From Eulemur rufifrons (taxonomy: Eukaryota; Chordata; Mammalia; Primates; Lemuridae): a stretch of 64,000 nt of DNA. Location of the stretch: assembly GCF_041146395.1 (NCBI RefSeq), contig NC_090997.1, positions 35,443,501 to 35,507,500 of the forward strand. The letters are read 5' to 3'. Position numbers and translations under genes: made by a program. Numbering within the stretch: position 1 is the first letter of the stretch; every line of letters starts with the position of its first letter. Positions 45,052-56,350 of this stretch are shown one piece after another. A model generated the notes under the pieces. It had not been told where the DNA came from, did no database searches, and worked only from the letters and a program-made list of their open reading frames with translations.

Positions 45052-46865
45052 TCAGGATACAAAATTGACTTACAAAAACTAGTAGTATTTCTAGGTACTA
45101 ATAATAATCACAAAGTCAATCCTATTTATAATAGCTATAAAAAAATAAAATACCAAGACATACATTTAACCAAGGAAGTAAAAGATCTCTAAAAGGAAAA
45201 CAATAAAAGACTGATGAAAGAAATTATAGATGACACCAACAAATGGGAAAACATTTCATGATCATGGATTTGAAAAATCAATAACATTCAGATGACCATA
45301 CTGTCCAAATCAATCTACAGATCCAGTGTTATTTTTCCAAAAATTAGAAAAAAGCTATCCTAACATTCATGTGGGACCAAAAAAAAAAAGCAGGAATAGA
45401 CCAAACAATCTTAACCCAAAAGAACAAAGCTGGAAGCATCACATTATTTGACTTCAAATTATACTACAAGGCAATAATAACACAAACAGCATGGTACTGG
45501 TATAAAAATAGACACATAGATCAATGGAACAGAATAGAAAACCCACAAATAAAGCCACAGACCTATAGCCAATTGATCTTTGAAAATTGACAAAAACATA
45601 CACTAGAGAAAAGATACTTTATTCAGTAAATGGGAAAATTGGAGAGCCATATCCGAAGAATGAAATTATATTCCTACTTTTCACCATATACAAGAATTAA
45701 CTCAAGAGGAATTAAAAACTTAAATGCAAGATCTGAACATGTAAAAATTCTGTAAGAAAACCTAGGAAAAACTTTTCTGGACATTGGGCTAGGCAAAGAA
45801 TTCATGATTAAGACCTCAAAAGCAAATGAAACAAAAATAAAAATAGCCAAATGAGACTTAATTAGACTAAAAAGCTTCTGCACAATAAAAGAGTGAAGAG
45901 AAAACTTACAGAATGGGAGAAAACATTTGCAAACCACGCATCCAACAAAGGACCAACATCCAGAGTCTACAACAAACTCAAACAACTCAACAACAACAAA
46001 AAATAAATACCCCTATTAAAAAGTGGGTAAAGGAGATGAGCAGACATTTTTCAAAAGAAAACATACAAATGGCCAACAAACAGATGAAAAACTGTGCAAC
46101 ATCACTAATCATCAGAGAAATGCAAATTAAAACCACAGTGAGAGACTAGTTTATATCAGTCAGAATGGACATTATCAAAAAGTTAAAAAATAACAGATGT
46201 TGGTGAGGACATGAGGAAAAGGAAAATTTATAGACTGTTGGTGGACATGTAAATTAGTACAACCTCTATGGACAACAGTATGGAGATTTCTCAAATAGCT
46301 AAAAATAGAACTACCATTCAATCTAGCAATCCCACTACTGGGTATTTACCCAAAGGAAAAGAAATCATTATATCAAAAGATACCTGCACTCATATGTTTA
46401 TCACGACACTATTCACAATACCAAAGATATAGACTTAATCTAAGTGTTCACCAATGAATGGATGATTGGGCAAAGAAAATGTGGTGCATATACACCATGG
46501 AATATTACTCAGCCACAAAGAAGAATGAAATCATGTCTTTTGCAGCAACATGGATGCAAATGGAGGTCATTATCTTAAGTGAAACAACTCAGAAACAGAA
46601 AGTCAAATATCACATTTTCTCACTTATAAGTTGGAGCTAAATAATGTGTACACATGGACATCGAGAATGGAATAATAGACACTGTATATTTGGAAGAGTG
46701 AGAGGGTTGGAGGGTAATGAGAGACCACAAATTACTTAATGGATAGAACATACACTCTTCAGGTGATGGCTAAGCTAAAAACCCGGACTTCACCACTATA
46801 AGATAAATCCGTGTAACAAAACTGCATTATACTCCCTAAATCTATAAAAATTTTTAAAAATTAAA
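45052..46865 (+). mobile_element. 5'-truncated L1 (L1PB/L1MA-like), ORF2 end and 3' UTR
   Basis: The longest colinear L1 coding remnant here. It starts in ORF2 at TTTCAGGATACAAAATTGAC, passes the endings of the reverse-transcriptase-distal region (open frames 45369-45590 and 46458-46640, the latter with YTMEYYSATKKNEIMSFAATW-like text shortened by one residue at each end in my reading), and reaches a 3' UTR with GGACTTCACCACTATAAGAT, ATCCGTGTAACAAAACTGCA and CTCCCTAAATCTATAAAAAT. Frame breaks and stops abolish function. ORF2 normally encodes endonuclease and reverse transcriptase; only its C-terminal third is present. Confidence 0.9.
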
Positions 46866-47839
46866 ATTAAATTAAAACAAATATTCAAAATAAAAAGTAA
46901 GTAAAATAAAAAAAGAGTTCAATCTTACAATAAATGAAAAAAATGAGCACTTCGCCCATTCTGACCTTTCTCCTCTTAATTAATACATTTTTCTCTGTAA
47001 TTTTTTTCTCTGTAATCATTTTTCTCTATAATCATTCTTTTCTGCTTATTTTTTGATGGTAGTTATTTTTTTTTTCCTTTGGACCCTCACCATATTTGCT
47101 TTAGAGTTGTTAGCTATAATATTCCAACAAATAAATTCTTCAAACAAATAAATTGGTTTAGAGAACAGCCTAGGTTGCCTCCCAAAAATGTTTTTAGGTA
47201 GATTTTCATTCAAGGAGTGTGCTCAATGCTTCATTAAGTTTTCATCACCATATATTATAGAAGGGACCAGTTGAATGACAGTTCTGATTACTGGGAAATG
47301 TGAGTTTATGAATCTAACACTTGCATCAACCCCAGCACAAGAAAGATAATTAGGAAGTGAAAGATTAGAAACTCTAATTATATCCTCTAATGCATTCATT
47401 TGTAGTCTCTTCAAATCTAAGTCTTCTTTTTTTTCTGTATGTCCCCAGTAAGATCTCTACAATATTGTTCATAAATAACTATAAATGTGAATATAATTAA
47501 AGTCTTTTTATGAAAACTTATTTCCAAGTCTACATACTTGAATAGGATCACTACATTTAAAATAATCTCTATTCAAACTATTGCAATAACTCAATTTTGG
47601 TTACTATACTGTTAAATGGAAATTACTCCAGCATTGTATGATTTAATAAATGAAATGCTTACACCAAACAAAACAAAAAATACAAATCAGAATAGAGGTC
47701 ACAGAAAAAAAATAATGTGTATATGGCATCTTGATTTATAACAGTTATGTTACTCCAAATTAGTAGAAGAAAGATAGAGAATTCCACTTTGTAAGACAAT
47801 TAACTTCCCACATGGAAAGAACTAAATTAGAAACTTACC
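46866..47839. other. No recognised feature
   Basis: A-rich L1 tail remnants to about 46915, then AT-rich unassigned DNA. Confidence 0.4.
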
Positions 47840-49800
47840 TTATAGCATACACCGAAATAAATTTCCAGGTCTTTTAAAGACATAAACATGAAACCAAAAT
47901 TTTAAAATATTTTCAAATTTAAAAAATACCTGTATTATTTTGGGAAAAAGAAGAATCAAGAAAGTAAAACTACATACATACACAAAGTACAAAACATAAG
48001 GAGAAAATTCAATTAATTTTACACTAAATTATAGTAACAAAAACTTTTGAACAGCAAACGATATCACGACAAAGATGAGACAAACTAACTGGTCAATAAG
48101 CCTAAAAAAAGATGTACAAGCTCACTAGTACCAAGAAAAAGCCAATTAAAGCCACAATGAGCTACTATTTTAAAAACACAAGATTCATAAAAATCATTAA
48201 ATTTTACAACACAAAATTCTGGTGAGAATATATAGGAATGGAAATTTCCTTACATTATTGCTGGAAATATAAATTAGAACAATCATTTTGGGTGGCAATT
48301 TAGCAATATATAATAAAGTTGTGATATGACTATTCTATGATTCAGAAATTCCACTTATTGGTATATCCTGAAGAAATTTTATGAGACATATTCAAAAAAA
48401 TGAAGGAGAATATTTTCATGACCTCATTGTAAGCAATATTGTTTGTAATAATTAACAAAAATGCAACTCAAGTTCTCATGAAAAAAGGAATAAATAAATA
48501 AACTGTGGATTATTCATAAGATACAATACTGAACAGAATGGATAGATATTTAAAATGGATAAATTTTAGCATTTTTAAAATATGTTCACCGAGACCAGGA
48601 AGTTGTATAATGGTACAAGCAGTAGGGTAGCATTTCTTAGTTTTTAAAACATGCAAAAGACCAATATATGAATAATTATAGATATATGTATATATACAAG
48701 ATAGTATACATACATATATTTTCTAGTTTTGTCAACTAGGAGTGACTAGAAGCCACGACATCCTGGGAGCAATGAGCACACCTGGTGTCCAGATTTTAGT
48801 TTCTAATAACATTCCCCAGTAAAATGAACCAGGTCTCCTTAGAGAAATGACTAATTCTAGGATTGAGACAGGAAAAAGACAAGATAAGCCTGGAGCATCT
48901 TGTAGTGCCAGAAAGTAAAAAAGTGCTCAGAAGCTAACTGTAAAGCTCCTAATGGCCCAAGCTGGAGCAATTTGAGCAACAAATTGAATAAAGTAGTATT
49001 TATATCCCAAAATACAAAATAAATATCCACGAGTTCATACTGATATAAAGAAATGCTCAAATAAATAAATAAATGAGGGAGAAAGAAATACGTACAGAAG
49101 AATTCCAAATAATTTATGTAGATTGTCCTCCTCAAGTAAGTGGAGTTAAACTTCTTTTCCCCTGAATCGGGGTTGCACTTAGCATCTTCCTTTCAAAGAA
49201 TATAGTATGGAAAGTCAGAAAGTTCGGCAGGGAATGGAGGAAGGGGAGGTAAATAATGGAGAAATTTGACAAATGCTATTCAATAAGGTGATCTATGTTT
49301 ACATCGCCAGTGATAAATCATGCTGACAGCTTGTACCCTTGATATGCTATGATGAAAATGACACTTCGCCTCTGTGATTATCCTCCCCGAATCACATAAC
49401 CCCAATCTAACCATGAGGAAGACAGCAGACAATCCCAAACTGAGGGACACTCTGCAAAATACCTCAGAGGACGACTCAGAGCTCTCAAGGTGATCAGGAA
49501 CAGGGAAGGTCTGAGAACCTGTCACAGCCAAGAGAGGCCTAGGGAGCTGTGATGACTAAATGTAATGTGGGTGGGATCCTAGAACAGAAAAAGGACACCA
49601 AGTAAGAAGTACCAAAATCTAAATAAATTTAAAATTTAGTTAATTGTAATGTGTCAATATTGGTTTATTAGTTGTGACAAATGTGTCATAGTAATATAAG
49701 ATGCTAACAGGAGAAACTAGATACAAAGTGTGTGGCATCCTCAAAAATTTTTTATAAATCTAAAAACATTCTAAATAAGAAATTTATGAAAACAAAGACA
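47840..49800 (+). mobile_element. L1M, ORF2 C-terminal part with long 3' UTR
   Basis: Sense order: AGCCAATTAAAGCCACAATG, GGAAATATAAATTAGAACAA, TCAGAAATTCCACTTATTGG, AATAAACTGTGGATTATTCA (ORF2 end), then the long 3' UTR: GAGTGACTAGAAGCCACGAC, TTCCAAATAATTTATGTAGA, GAGAACCTGTCACAGCCAAG, GGGTGGGATCCTAGAACAGA, AATATTGGTTTATTAGTTGT and TTTTTTATAAATCTAAAAAC. Nearly 2 kb and colinear, though diverged. No intact frame. Confidence 0.78.
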
Positions 49801-51075
49801 TTTTTATATTTATACTCTTACACCAATTGAAGATGTCTCTATGTTGTAAACATTTCTTAGTTCTTAAGAAGTAATTAACAGTGTCATTAAATACACATAT
49901 AAATTCTTCAGAACTCTCATTTGAAGAGTTCTATTGTTTGAAGGGACTTAGGGAAATTTACCAAAATTATAATTATCTTTAATTAATACATTATAAACAC
50001 CTACAATTATATACAGAGAAAGTCAGGGAGGTATGTTGCAAAGTAATTAAAGCAAGTAGTAAATAATATTAGCAACTTTTCAATGAAAGAAGTAAGCCCT
50101 CTGGAATTTCTTTCTCTCTGTCCTCTGCAGTGGCAACAATTTTGATACTATTTCAAATATTCCAAACAGATTTGAAGCAGTAACCAAAGGGCAGATGACT
50201 GAGGAGGGAGATAGGAAAGATCAAGAGAGACTAAATACTAATGCAGGATGAACATATTTATTTCAACTAATAGGACATGGCTAGGGGACTCAGATACAAT
50301 GAAAGATAATTTATTATCTAAGGAAAAAAATATAAAATAAAATCCAAGGGCTAACGGACCCAGGGCAGTAAACCTTTGCTTCCTCTGTGGCCTCTAAGGG
50401 AGGGCAGTGATGGGGAGTGGAGCTTGGGAGAAGCATCCAGACCGGCTGCTGCCTGTGGGTGGTGAGCTGTAAACTGTTGCTACTCCCAGTAGATCCTGGG
50501 GAACCTGCCTCCCGCCTTCTGCTGGAATTCAATCTTGTTTAGCTCAGTATTAAGATCTGTGCTTTATATTTCAAGGGCCATAAAAGAGGAAAACCAGAAA
50601 ATATGCCAAAAACACTAAGTGAAATTTATAGTACTTCCCAAAGTGATTCTGTTGACCTGCTTTACCTCATGCTGTCCTTTATTACTATCCCTTAATTTTA
50701 ATCATCCAACTTAAAAAAATCAATTATTTCCTATTGCATGACCCGACATATGAAATTAATGCCTGATGGTAATATTTTTTAAGCTTTTAATTGCATGCCT
50801 TGCCGAGGACAGAATTTATTATGTTTTCTATGAAAACCAATGTTTTTGTAATATGTTCCTCTCACAGTCTATATAAATATTAATAATTTCATGATGCATT
50901 GTTATCTACACTGAAACTTTCAGAATGGAATTTTATTCATCTTAAAGTTTAAAAGGGAAGGGTAAGAATTTTATCCCTTAACAGTGATAATGTTTTACCT
51001 AATGGTGTTGAAACAGTATAAATGAGATGCAGTATAACTTTTGGTGGAGTACTATGTACTTTATAATTTTATTTC
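49801..51075. other. Unassigned DNA, GC-richer at 50340-50530
   Basis: No element named. The GC-richer stretch has a 72-codon minus frame with no family resemblance. Confidence 0.35.
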
Positions 51076-51082
51076 CTTTTTC

Positions 51083-52259
51083 TCTATTTTTTTAAATTTC
51101 GAAGTATTATGAGGGTATAAATGATTTTGGTTACATGGATTGCTTTTGTAATGCTCAAGTCGATTTTAAAATTGTACTCATCACCCAGACAGTGTTCACT
51201 GTACCCGTTAGGTAGGTTTTCACACATCCCCTCCTTCCCCCTGCCCGCCTGATTTCCTTTGAAATTTACTTCCTTCTATGCACTCATGTTCATCAGTTAG
51301 TTCCAATTTAATAATAAGTACATGTGTTATTTGTTTTTCCATTCTTTAGCTACTTAACTTAGGATAATGGTTTCCAGTTCCATCCAAATTGCTGCAGAGG
51401 CCTTAATCCATCCTTCTTTGTAGCTGAGTAGTATTCCATGGTATACATATACCACATTTTATTAATCCCCTCATGAATTGATGGGCACTTGGGTTGATTC
51501 TACATCTTTGCAATTGTGAACTGTGCTGCAATAAACATTTGAGTGCAGGTATCTTTTTGAAAAAATGATTTCTTTTACTTTGGGTAGACACCCAGTAGTG
51601 GGATTGCTGGATCAAATGTTAGGTCAACTTTTAGTTCTTTGAGGAATCTCCGTATTGTTTTCCATAGAGGTTGTACTAGTTTGCAGTCCCCCCAACAGGG
51701 TGTAAGTGTTCCTTTCTCTCTGCATCCATGCTAGCAGTTATTGTTTTTGGACTTTTTAATGAAAGCTTTTCTGACTAGGTTAAGGTGATATTGTGGTTTT
51801 GATTTGTATTTCCCTGCTGATTAGGAACATTGAGAATTTTTTCATATGTTTATTGGCCATTTGTCTATCTTCTTTTGAGAAGCTTCTGTTCGTATCTTTT
51901 GCCCACTTTTTAATGGGGTTTTATTTTTTCTTGCTGATTTGGTTGAATTCTTTGTTGATTCTGGTTACTAATCCTTTATCAGATATATAGCTTGAAAATA
52001 TTTCTCCTATTCTATAGGTTGTCTATTTGTTTAGTTAATTATTTCCTTGGCTGTGCAGAAGCTTTTTAATTTAATCAAGTCCCATTTTTTTGTTGTTGTT
52101 TTTGTTGTTTCTGTGATTGCCATTGGGGTCTTCATAAAATTCTTTGCCTAGGCTGATATCTAGAAGAATTTTTCCAACAAAAATTAATTCAATATGGATA
52201 AAGAACTTAAATGTAAGGCATGAAACCATAAGAATTCTAAAAGAAAACTTGGAAAAACT
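51083..52259 (-). mobile_element. Primate L1 with short inverted 5' part (twin-primed)
   Basis: 51083 to about 52172 is antisense L1 from 3' UTR into ORF2: GTATTATGAGGGTATAAATG, CTTAGGATAATGGTTTCCAG, GGGCACTTGGGTTGATTCTA, CACCCAGTAGTGGGATTGCT, TGGCCATTTGTCTATCTTCT, ATTGCCATTGGGGTCTTCAT. At about 52173 it flips to sense (AAAAATTAATTCAATATGGA, TAAGGCATGAAACCATAAGA, AAACTTGGAAAAACTC). The two parts are adjacent in an intact L1. Candidate target duplication: CTTTTTCTCTATTTT (51076) and CTTTTTGTTTGTTTT (52260), three differences in fifteen. Confidence 0.88.
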
Positions 52260-52334
52260 CTTTTTGTTTGTTTTGGTAATTCAACTAAAAGCACAAATAA
52301 AGGGATTATAACACAAAATTTCTGCTGATTTTAA

Positions 52335-53315
52335 AGAATAGCTTTATTGAGGTTCAACTGACATACAACAAACTGCATATTTAATGTATGCAATTTGTTA
52401 AGTATGGGCATATAAATAAATCCATGAAATCATTATGGCATGCATTATAATGAATATTCCATCACCTCCAAAAGTTTCCTTATGCCTTAATACAATCTTT
52501 CTTACCTTCCACCCTTCTATTTCCAGTAAACCACTTATCTGTTTTCTGCCACTATAAATTTGCTTGAATTTTCTATAATTTTATATACATGTAATTGTAA
52601 AGTGTATGCTCTTTGTTGGTCTGGCTTCTTTCACTTGGCATAGTTATTTTAAGAATCAGTCATGTTGTGACACATATCAACAGTTCATTGCTTTTTATTG
52701 CAATGCCAAATAGTTTTGCACTGATTGGATACCACCACTTGTTTTACTTCTTACCTGCTGATGTATCTTTGGGCTGTTTCCAGATTTTGGCTATTACAAA
52801 TAAAGCTTCTATGAATATTTATGTCCAAGTCTTTAAAATATCCTGTTTAGAGAATAAAAAGACAAGTCACAGACTAGGAAAAAATATTTGCAGATCATGT
52901 ATCTGTCCAGGAACTTGCATCCTGAATATATAAAGAACTCTTAAAACTCAAAAATAAGAAAATAGACATCCTATTAAAAACAGCAGGCAAAAGATTTTAA
53001 CAAATACTTTACCAAAGAAGATGTAAAGATAGTAAACAAACTCAAAAATGATGCTGAATATCATTAGTCATGAGGAAATGTAAATTAAAACCGTGATTAG
53101 GTACCAATACATACTGAATAAATGACTAACGTTGCAAGTACTTGCAAGGATGTGGAGGAATCAGAACCTTCATAAACAGTTGGTCTGAATGGAAAAGGGT
53201 ACAATTCCTCTGGAAAATAGTTTGAGAGTTTCTTAAAATGTTAAACATACATCTGCTATGTGACTCAGCCTGTCCACTCCAACGTATTTACCCAAGAGAA
53301 ATGAAAGTACATGCC
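52335..53315 (-). mobile_element. Older L1M with inverted 5' half (twin-primed)
   Basis: 52335-52835 is antisense 3' UTR and ORF2 end: TTTATTGAGGTTCAACTGAC, CATCACCTCCAAAAGTTTCC, TCTGGCTTCTTTCACTTGGC, GGCTATTACAAATAAAGCTT. From about 52846 sense ORF2 follows: GACAAGTCACAGACTAGGAA, GAAATGTAAATTAAAACCGT, CTCTGGAAAATAGTTTGAGA, TTTACCCAAGAGAAATGAAA. In an intact element the sense block would end just where the antisense block starts. Older than its neighbour, from its greater divergence. Confidence 0.85.
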
Positions 53316-53531
53316 CTCTCTGCTGAGTTTATTCACTCTAACATTTGTTGTTCTGATCACTATTCAGTTTGACTCACAGTTGCTGCGACATCTGTGCTTA
53401 CCAGTTTAACTTTGGCTGTACAGTTACCATATTAAGAAGCTATTGTATATTTTATAACACTGTGGTGAACATTTTTTTACATCACCATAAAATTTGCCAC
53501 ATGATTAATCCTGACTTGCTGTTTACAAATA

Positions 53532-53760
53532 TAGTTGACCTTTAAACAACACAGGTTTGAACTGTGAGGGTCCACTTAAATGCAGATTTTTTTTCAACCA
53601 AACACAAATTGAAAATACGGTATTTGAAGGATGCAAAACCAGAGTATATGAAGGTTTCTTATGTGGGTTCCACAGAATTACTGAACTTGAGTATGTAGGG
53701 ATTTGGGTATATGGTGGGAGACCTAGAACCAATCCCCCGTGTATATGGAAGGATCACTGT
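53532..53760 (+). mobile_element. Tigger-type MITE (Tigger2/MER28-like)
   Basis: AGTTGACCTTTAAACAACAC, GGTTTGAACTGTGAGGGTCC, TTTCAACCAAACACAAATTG, GAAAATACGGTATTTGAAGG, CTTGAGTATGTAGGGATTTG and ACCAATCCCCCGTGTATATG, ending GGATCACTGT. Complementary ends and TA at 53532-53533 fit a TcMar-Tigger relic. The exact family name is uncertain. Both frames crossing it (53523-53732 and 53557-53781) are by-products. Confidence 0.8.
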
Positions 53761-54094
53761 GGTGTCAATGGTAGATCTTGATGAATTTGTTTCAACTAAC
53801 ATCTAACCTTAACCCTGAAGTTGGAGTTGGCAAATTTTCCAATAATCCAAGACCATATTTTCCAAAGTCATTGGTAGAAAACAAATCCTCTACTTAAGAA
53901 AGATAGTAAAATGCATCTAAAATGGACTATTTGAAAGCCTACAAAGATGGATATCTTCAATATTATCAAGTTAGACTATTACGTTATTGTATACTAAGGT
54001 ATAGATTCCTTATAACTTAGACATAGCAAAGAAGAAACATTAGTATATCTAAAAATGAAATTGTCTATAATTCTATAGAAATTCTATTAATTGC
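53761..54094. other. No recognised feature
   Basis: AT-rich. Nothing identified. Confidence 0.4.
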
Positions 54095-54235
54095 ATTTCT
54101 AAGCCTCAGGTTTTTCTCTGCACAGTGGGGTGATAATATTCCATCTCATAGGGTTGTTTGAAGATTACATGAGATGAGGGGTGTAAGGCCCAAAGTGAGT
54201 ACACAGCTATGGCCAACACTCACTGAATGTTTTTC
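54095..54235 (+). mobile_element. MIR SINE 3' part
   Basis: TAAGCCTCAGGTTTTTCTCT, GGGTGATAATATTCCATCTC, ATAGGGTTGTTTGAAGATTA and CATGAGATGAGG are sense MIR core, with a decayed tail AAGTGAGTACACAGCTATGG. Confidence 0.82.
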
Positions 54236-55864
54236 TTTAATACTGTTAATAACTCTTTGTTTAATTAAATGGAATTTATACAAATAAACTAGTGATAAAA
54301 CTAACTGAGCTAATGTTTTTCAGCGGTGAATGACAAATCTGAATTCTGGTAGATTTATATATGCCTGAAACACATTTTCATTTGCACATAAATATTAAGA
54401 AACACTAATAACTCTAAGGAAGGCCATTCAAATACAAAAGTATAGACTCTGCAATAGATATATAAAGGGCGATAGAATATGAATTTGTTTATCAGTGTTT
54501 ATCTTCAATTTGTTAGCCACGACTTAATCACTATTACAAATCAATAGTTTTTAGTGCATTTGTAATTTTAAAACTGTTGACTTGTGTTCCAAATTTATTT
54601 TCACTTTTCTAGTGAAAATCTTAAGAGATACTGGCAGGTCAGAAGCACAGTTCATGAGAAATATATTATACAAATTTGGAAAGACATTTCAATTCTAATA
54701 TACTGGTTTATAACATTACGTTACGTTCTGAAATGTGAGTATTTTAAATGACATAAAATAAACTGATTTTATCATTAAAGGAAACACTTAGTTTCATTTT
54801 AAATTGTCCCACTTTGACACTTAGGTTTCATCTTCCAGTATATTTCTGTACCCTGTAATTATGGTATCACATTGTGAGTGCAAGCTCATATTTCCTAAAA
54901 TTGATTCCGGACTCTAAAATAGAATGTTGTTTTTGTGTTCAGACATTTAATGTTTTTGACAGACTTACTATATCTATGAAGTAGAGTTATATTTCTCAGG
55001 AGTATTTTTAGGAATGTTTAGTCAATGTTTTTGAAAATTCCCCAGTGAATTGAAGAGGGCAACAGTTGCCTAGTAGATGCTTAGGTCTTAATGAGGCTGC
55101 AAAAACAAATCTTCCATTATTACTACTAATTCTAATGTTACAAAGATTATATTATAAATACCAATAGACAATATTTTTTAAAGTTTAAATTCTAAGAAAT
55201 ATTTATTTTTATTTTAGGTTGTATTTTTGATTGATATGTAAAGAGTTCAATATTACAATTTATTCAAAGTGAATAAAGTAAAATATGTTTACAGAATTTC
55301 ATAAGACACATCAGATATTAATTTTAGAATTTATAAGCTATTATGTTAAAGTGTGAGATAGTTTCAAAAAACACATCTCTGCATGTAATCAAGTATTACA
55401 TTTAATCTCTTTTCTCTCCCGTCTTGTTAACAAGTTGTAAATTAATTGATTTCACTTTATTTTGTTTTCTTTTGTTTTGAATGAATGAAGTCTCACTTAA
55501 AATTTTTAGGAATTCCTATGGCAGAACCTATATAACACCCCCTCACACTTCATATACCAGCATAATACAGAACTATCATCTTTCCTGTAGTTTTCTAGGC
55601 AGTTAGGTAACCTGTACCAGGTGAACACTTTTTAAATGACAGGAAGTCCCTAAGAGTCCAAATCAACACCTAACAGCCCAACAATTCAGAAAATCCAAGG
55701 GGTTGACTGGTTTTAGCCACCAAGGTGAAATTGGAGACATCCTCATAGCACTGATGTTGGCATCCCCACTCTTAAGCACACACTCATCACCTTGAAAGCG
55801 ACACCTAGAAACCTTCTTTCCATAGCACTCTGATCTTTATTCTGTCTGAAACCTAAAAACAGAC
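54236..55864. other. Unassigned AT-rich DNA
   Basis: About 1.6 kb with no recognisable repeat or exon. Confidence 0.35.
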
Positions 55865-56085
55865 CACAGATGCTGGAAAGGTGTTACAAGAACACAGACT
55901 TTGAAATCAGAAGGGTAGTGTCCAAATCTTGGCTCTAACACTTACTCAATCGTATGATCTTGGGCAAGTTTTACTTCTCTGCACCTTTTTCATCTATAAG
56001 ACAGGAGGATCAATACTTGTCTTTATCAGAAGGGGGTTGTGAAGCTTAAAAGAGTTTGAAACTTCTATACAGCAAGTAAGACAAT
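55865..56085 (+). mobile_element. MIR SINE
   Basis: AACACAGACTTTGAAATCAG (head), CTTGGCTCTAACACTTACTC, GTATGATCTTGGGCAAGTTT, CTTCTCTGCACCTTTTTCAT, GGGGGTTGTGAAGCTTAAAA and CAATGGCTAGCATCATTCT, in sense order. One of the fuller MIR copies here. Confidence 0.88.
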
Positions 56086-56163
56086 GGCTAGCATCATTCT
56101 TTAAAATGTATGTTTTAACGAACTATTATTTTTGTTTTTGAAAGGTTTTATTTGTTTATTTTT

Positions 56164-56200
56164 AAGAATTGTAAAAAAGAAAAAAAAAAAAAAGAATTGT
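56164..56200. repeat. Poly(A) flanked by 9-bp direct repeats
   Basis: AAGAATTGT at 56164-56172 and again at 56192-56200, separated only by A6GA12. It looks like a target duplication around a bare A tail. Confidence 0.85.
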
Positions 56201-56289
56201 TCCAGTAGGCACACAAATTTTCTTTTGGAAACACTGTATGAAAAATTTTCTTTTACTAAAGTAATGGATGTGAGATACTGTATGAAAAA

Positions 56290-56350
56290 TACTGTTCATT
56301 CAGTAAACATTTATTGAGTGTCTACTACATGTCAGGAACCACACTAAGGG
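56290..56350 (-). mobile_element. MIR or L2 fragment, antisense
   Basis: TTCAGTAAACATTTATTGAG, TGTCTACTACATGTCAGGAA and CCACACTAAG: the reversed tail shared by MIR and L2. Confidence 0.7.

Noticed and set aside
45369..46640. L1 ORF2 pieces as an active reverse transcriptase
   Set aside because: Only the C-terminal third is present, broken by stops and frameshifts, and the 5' end including the endonuclease is missing.
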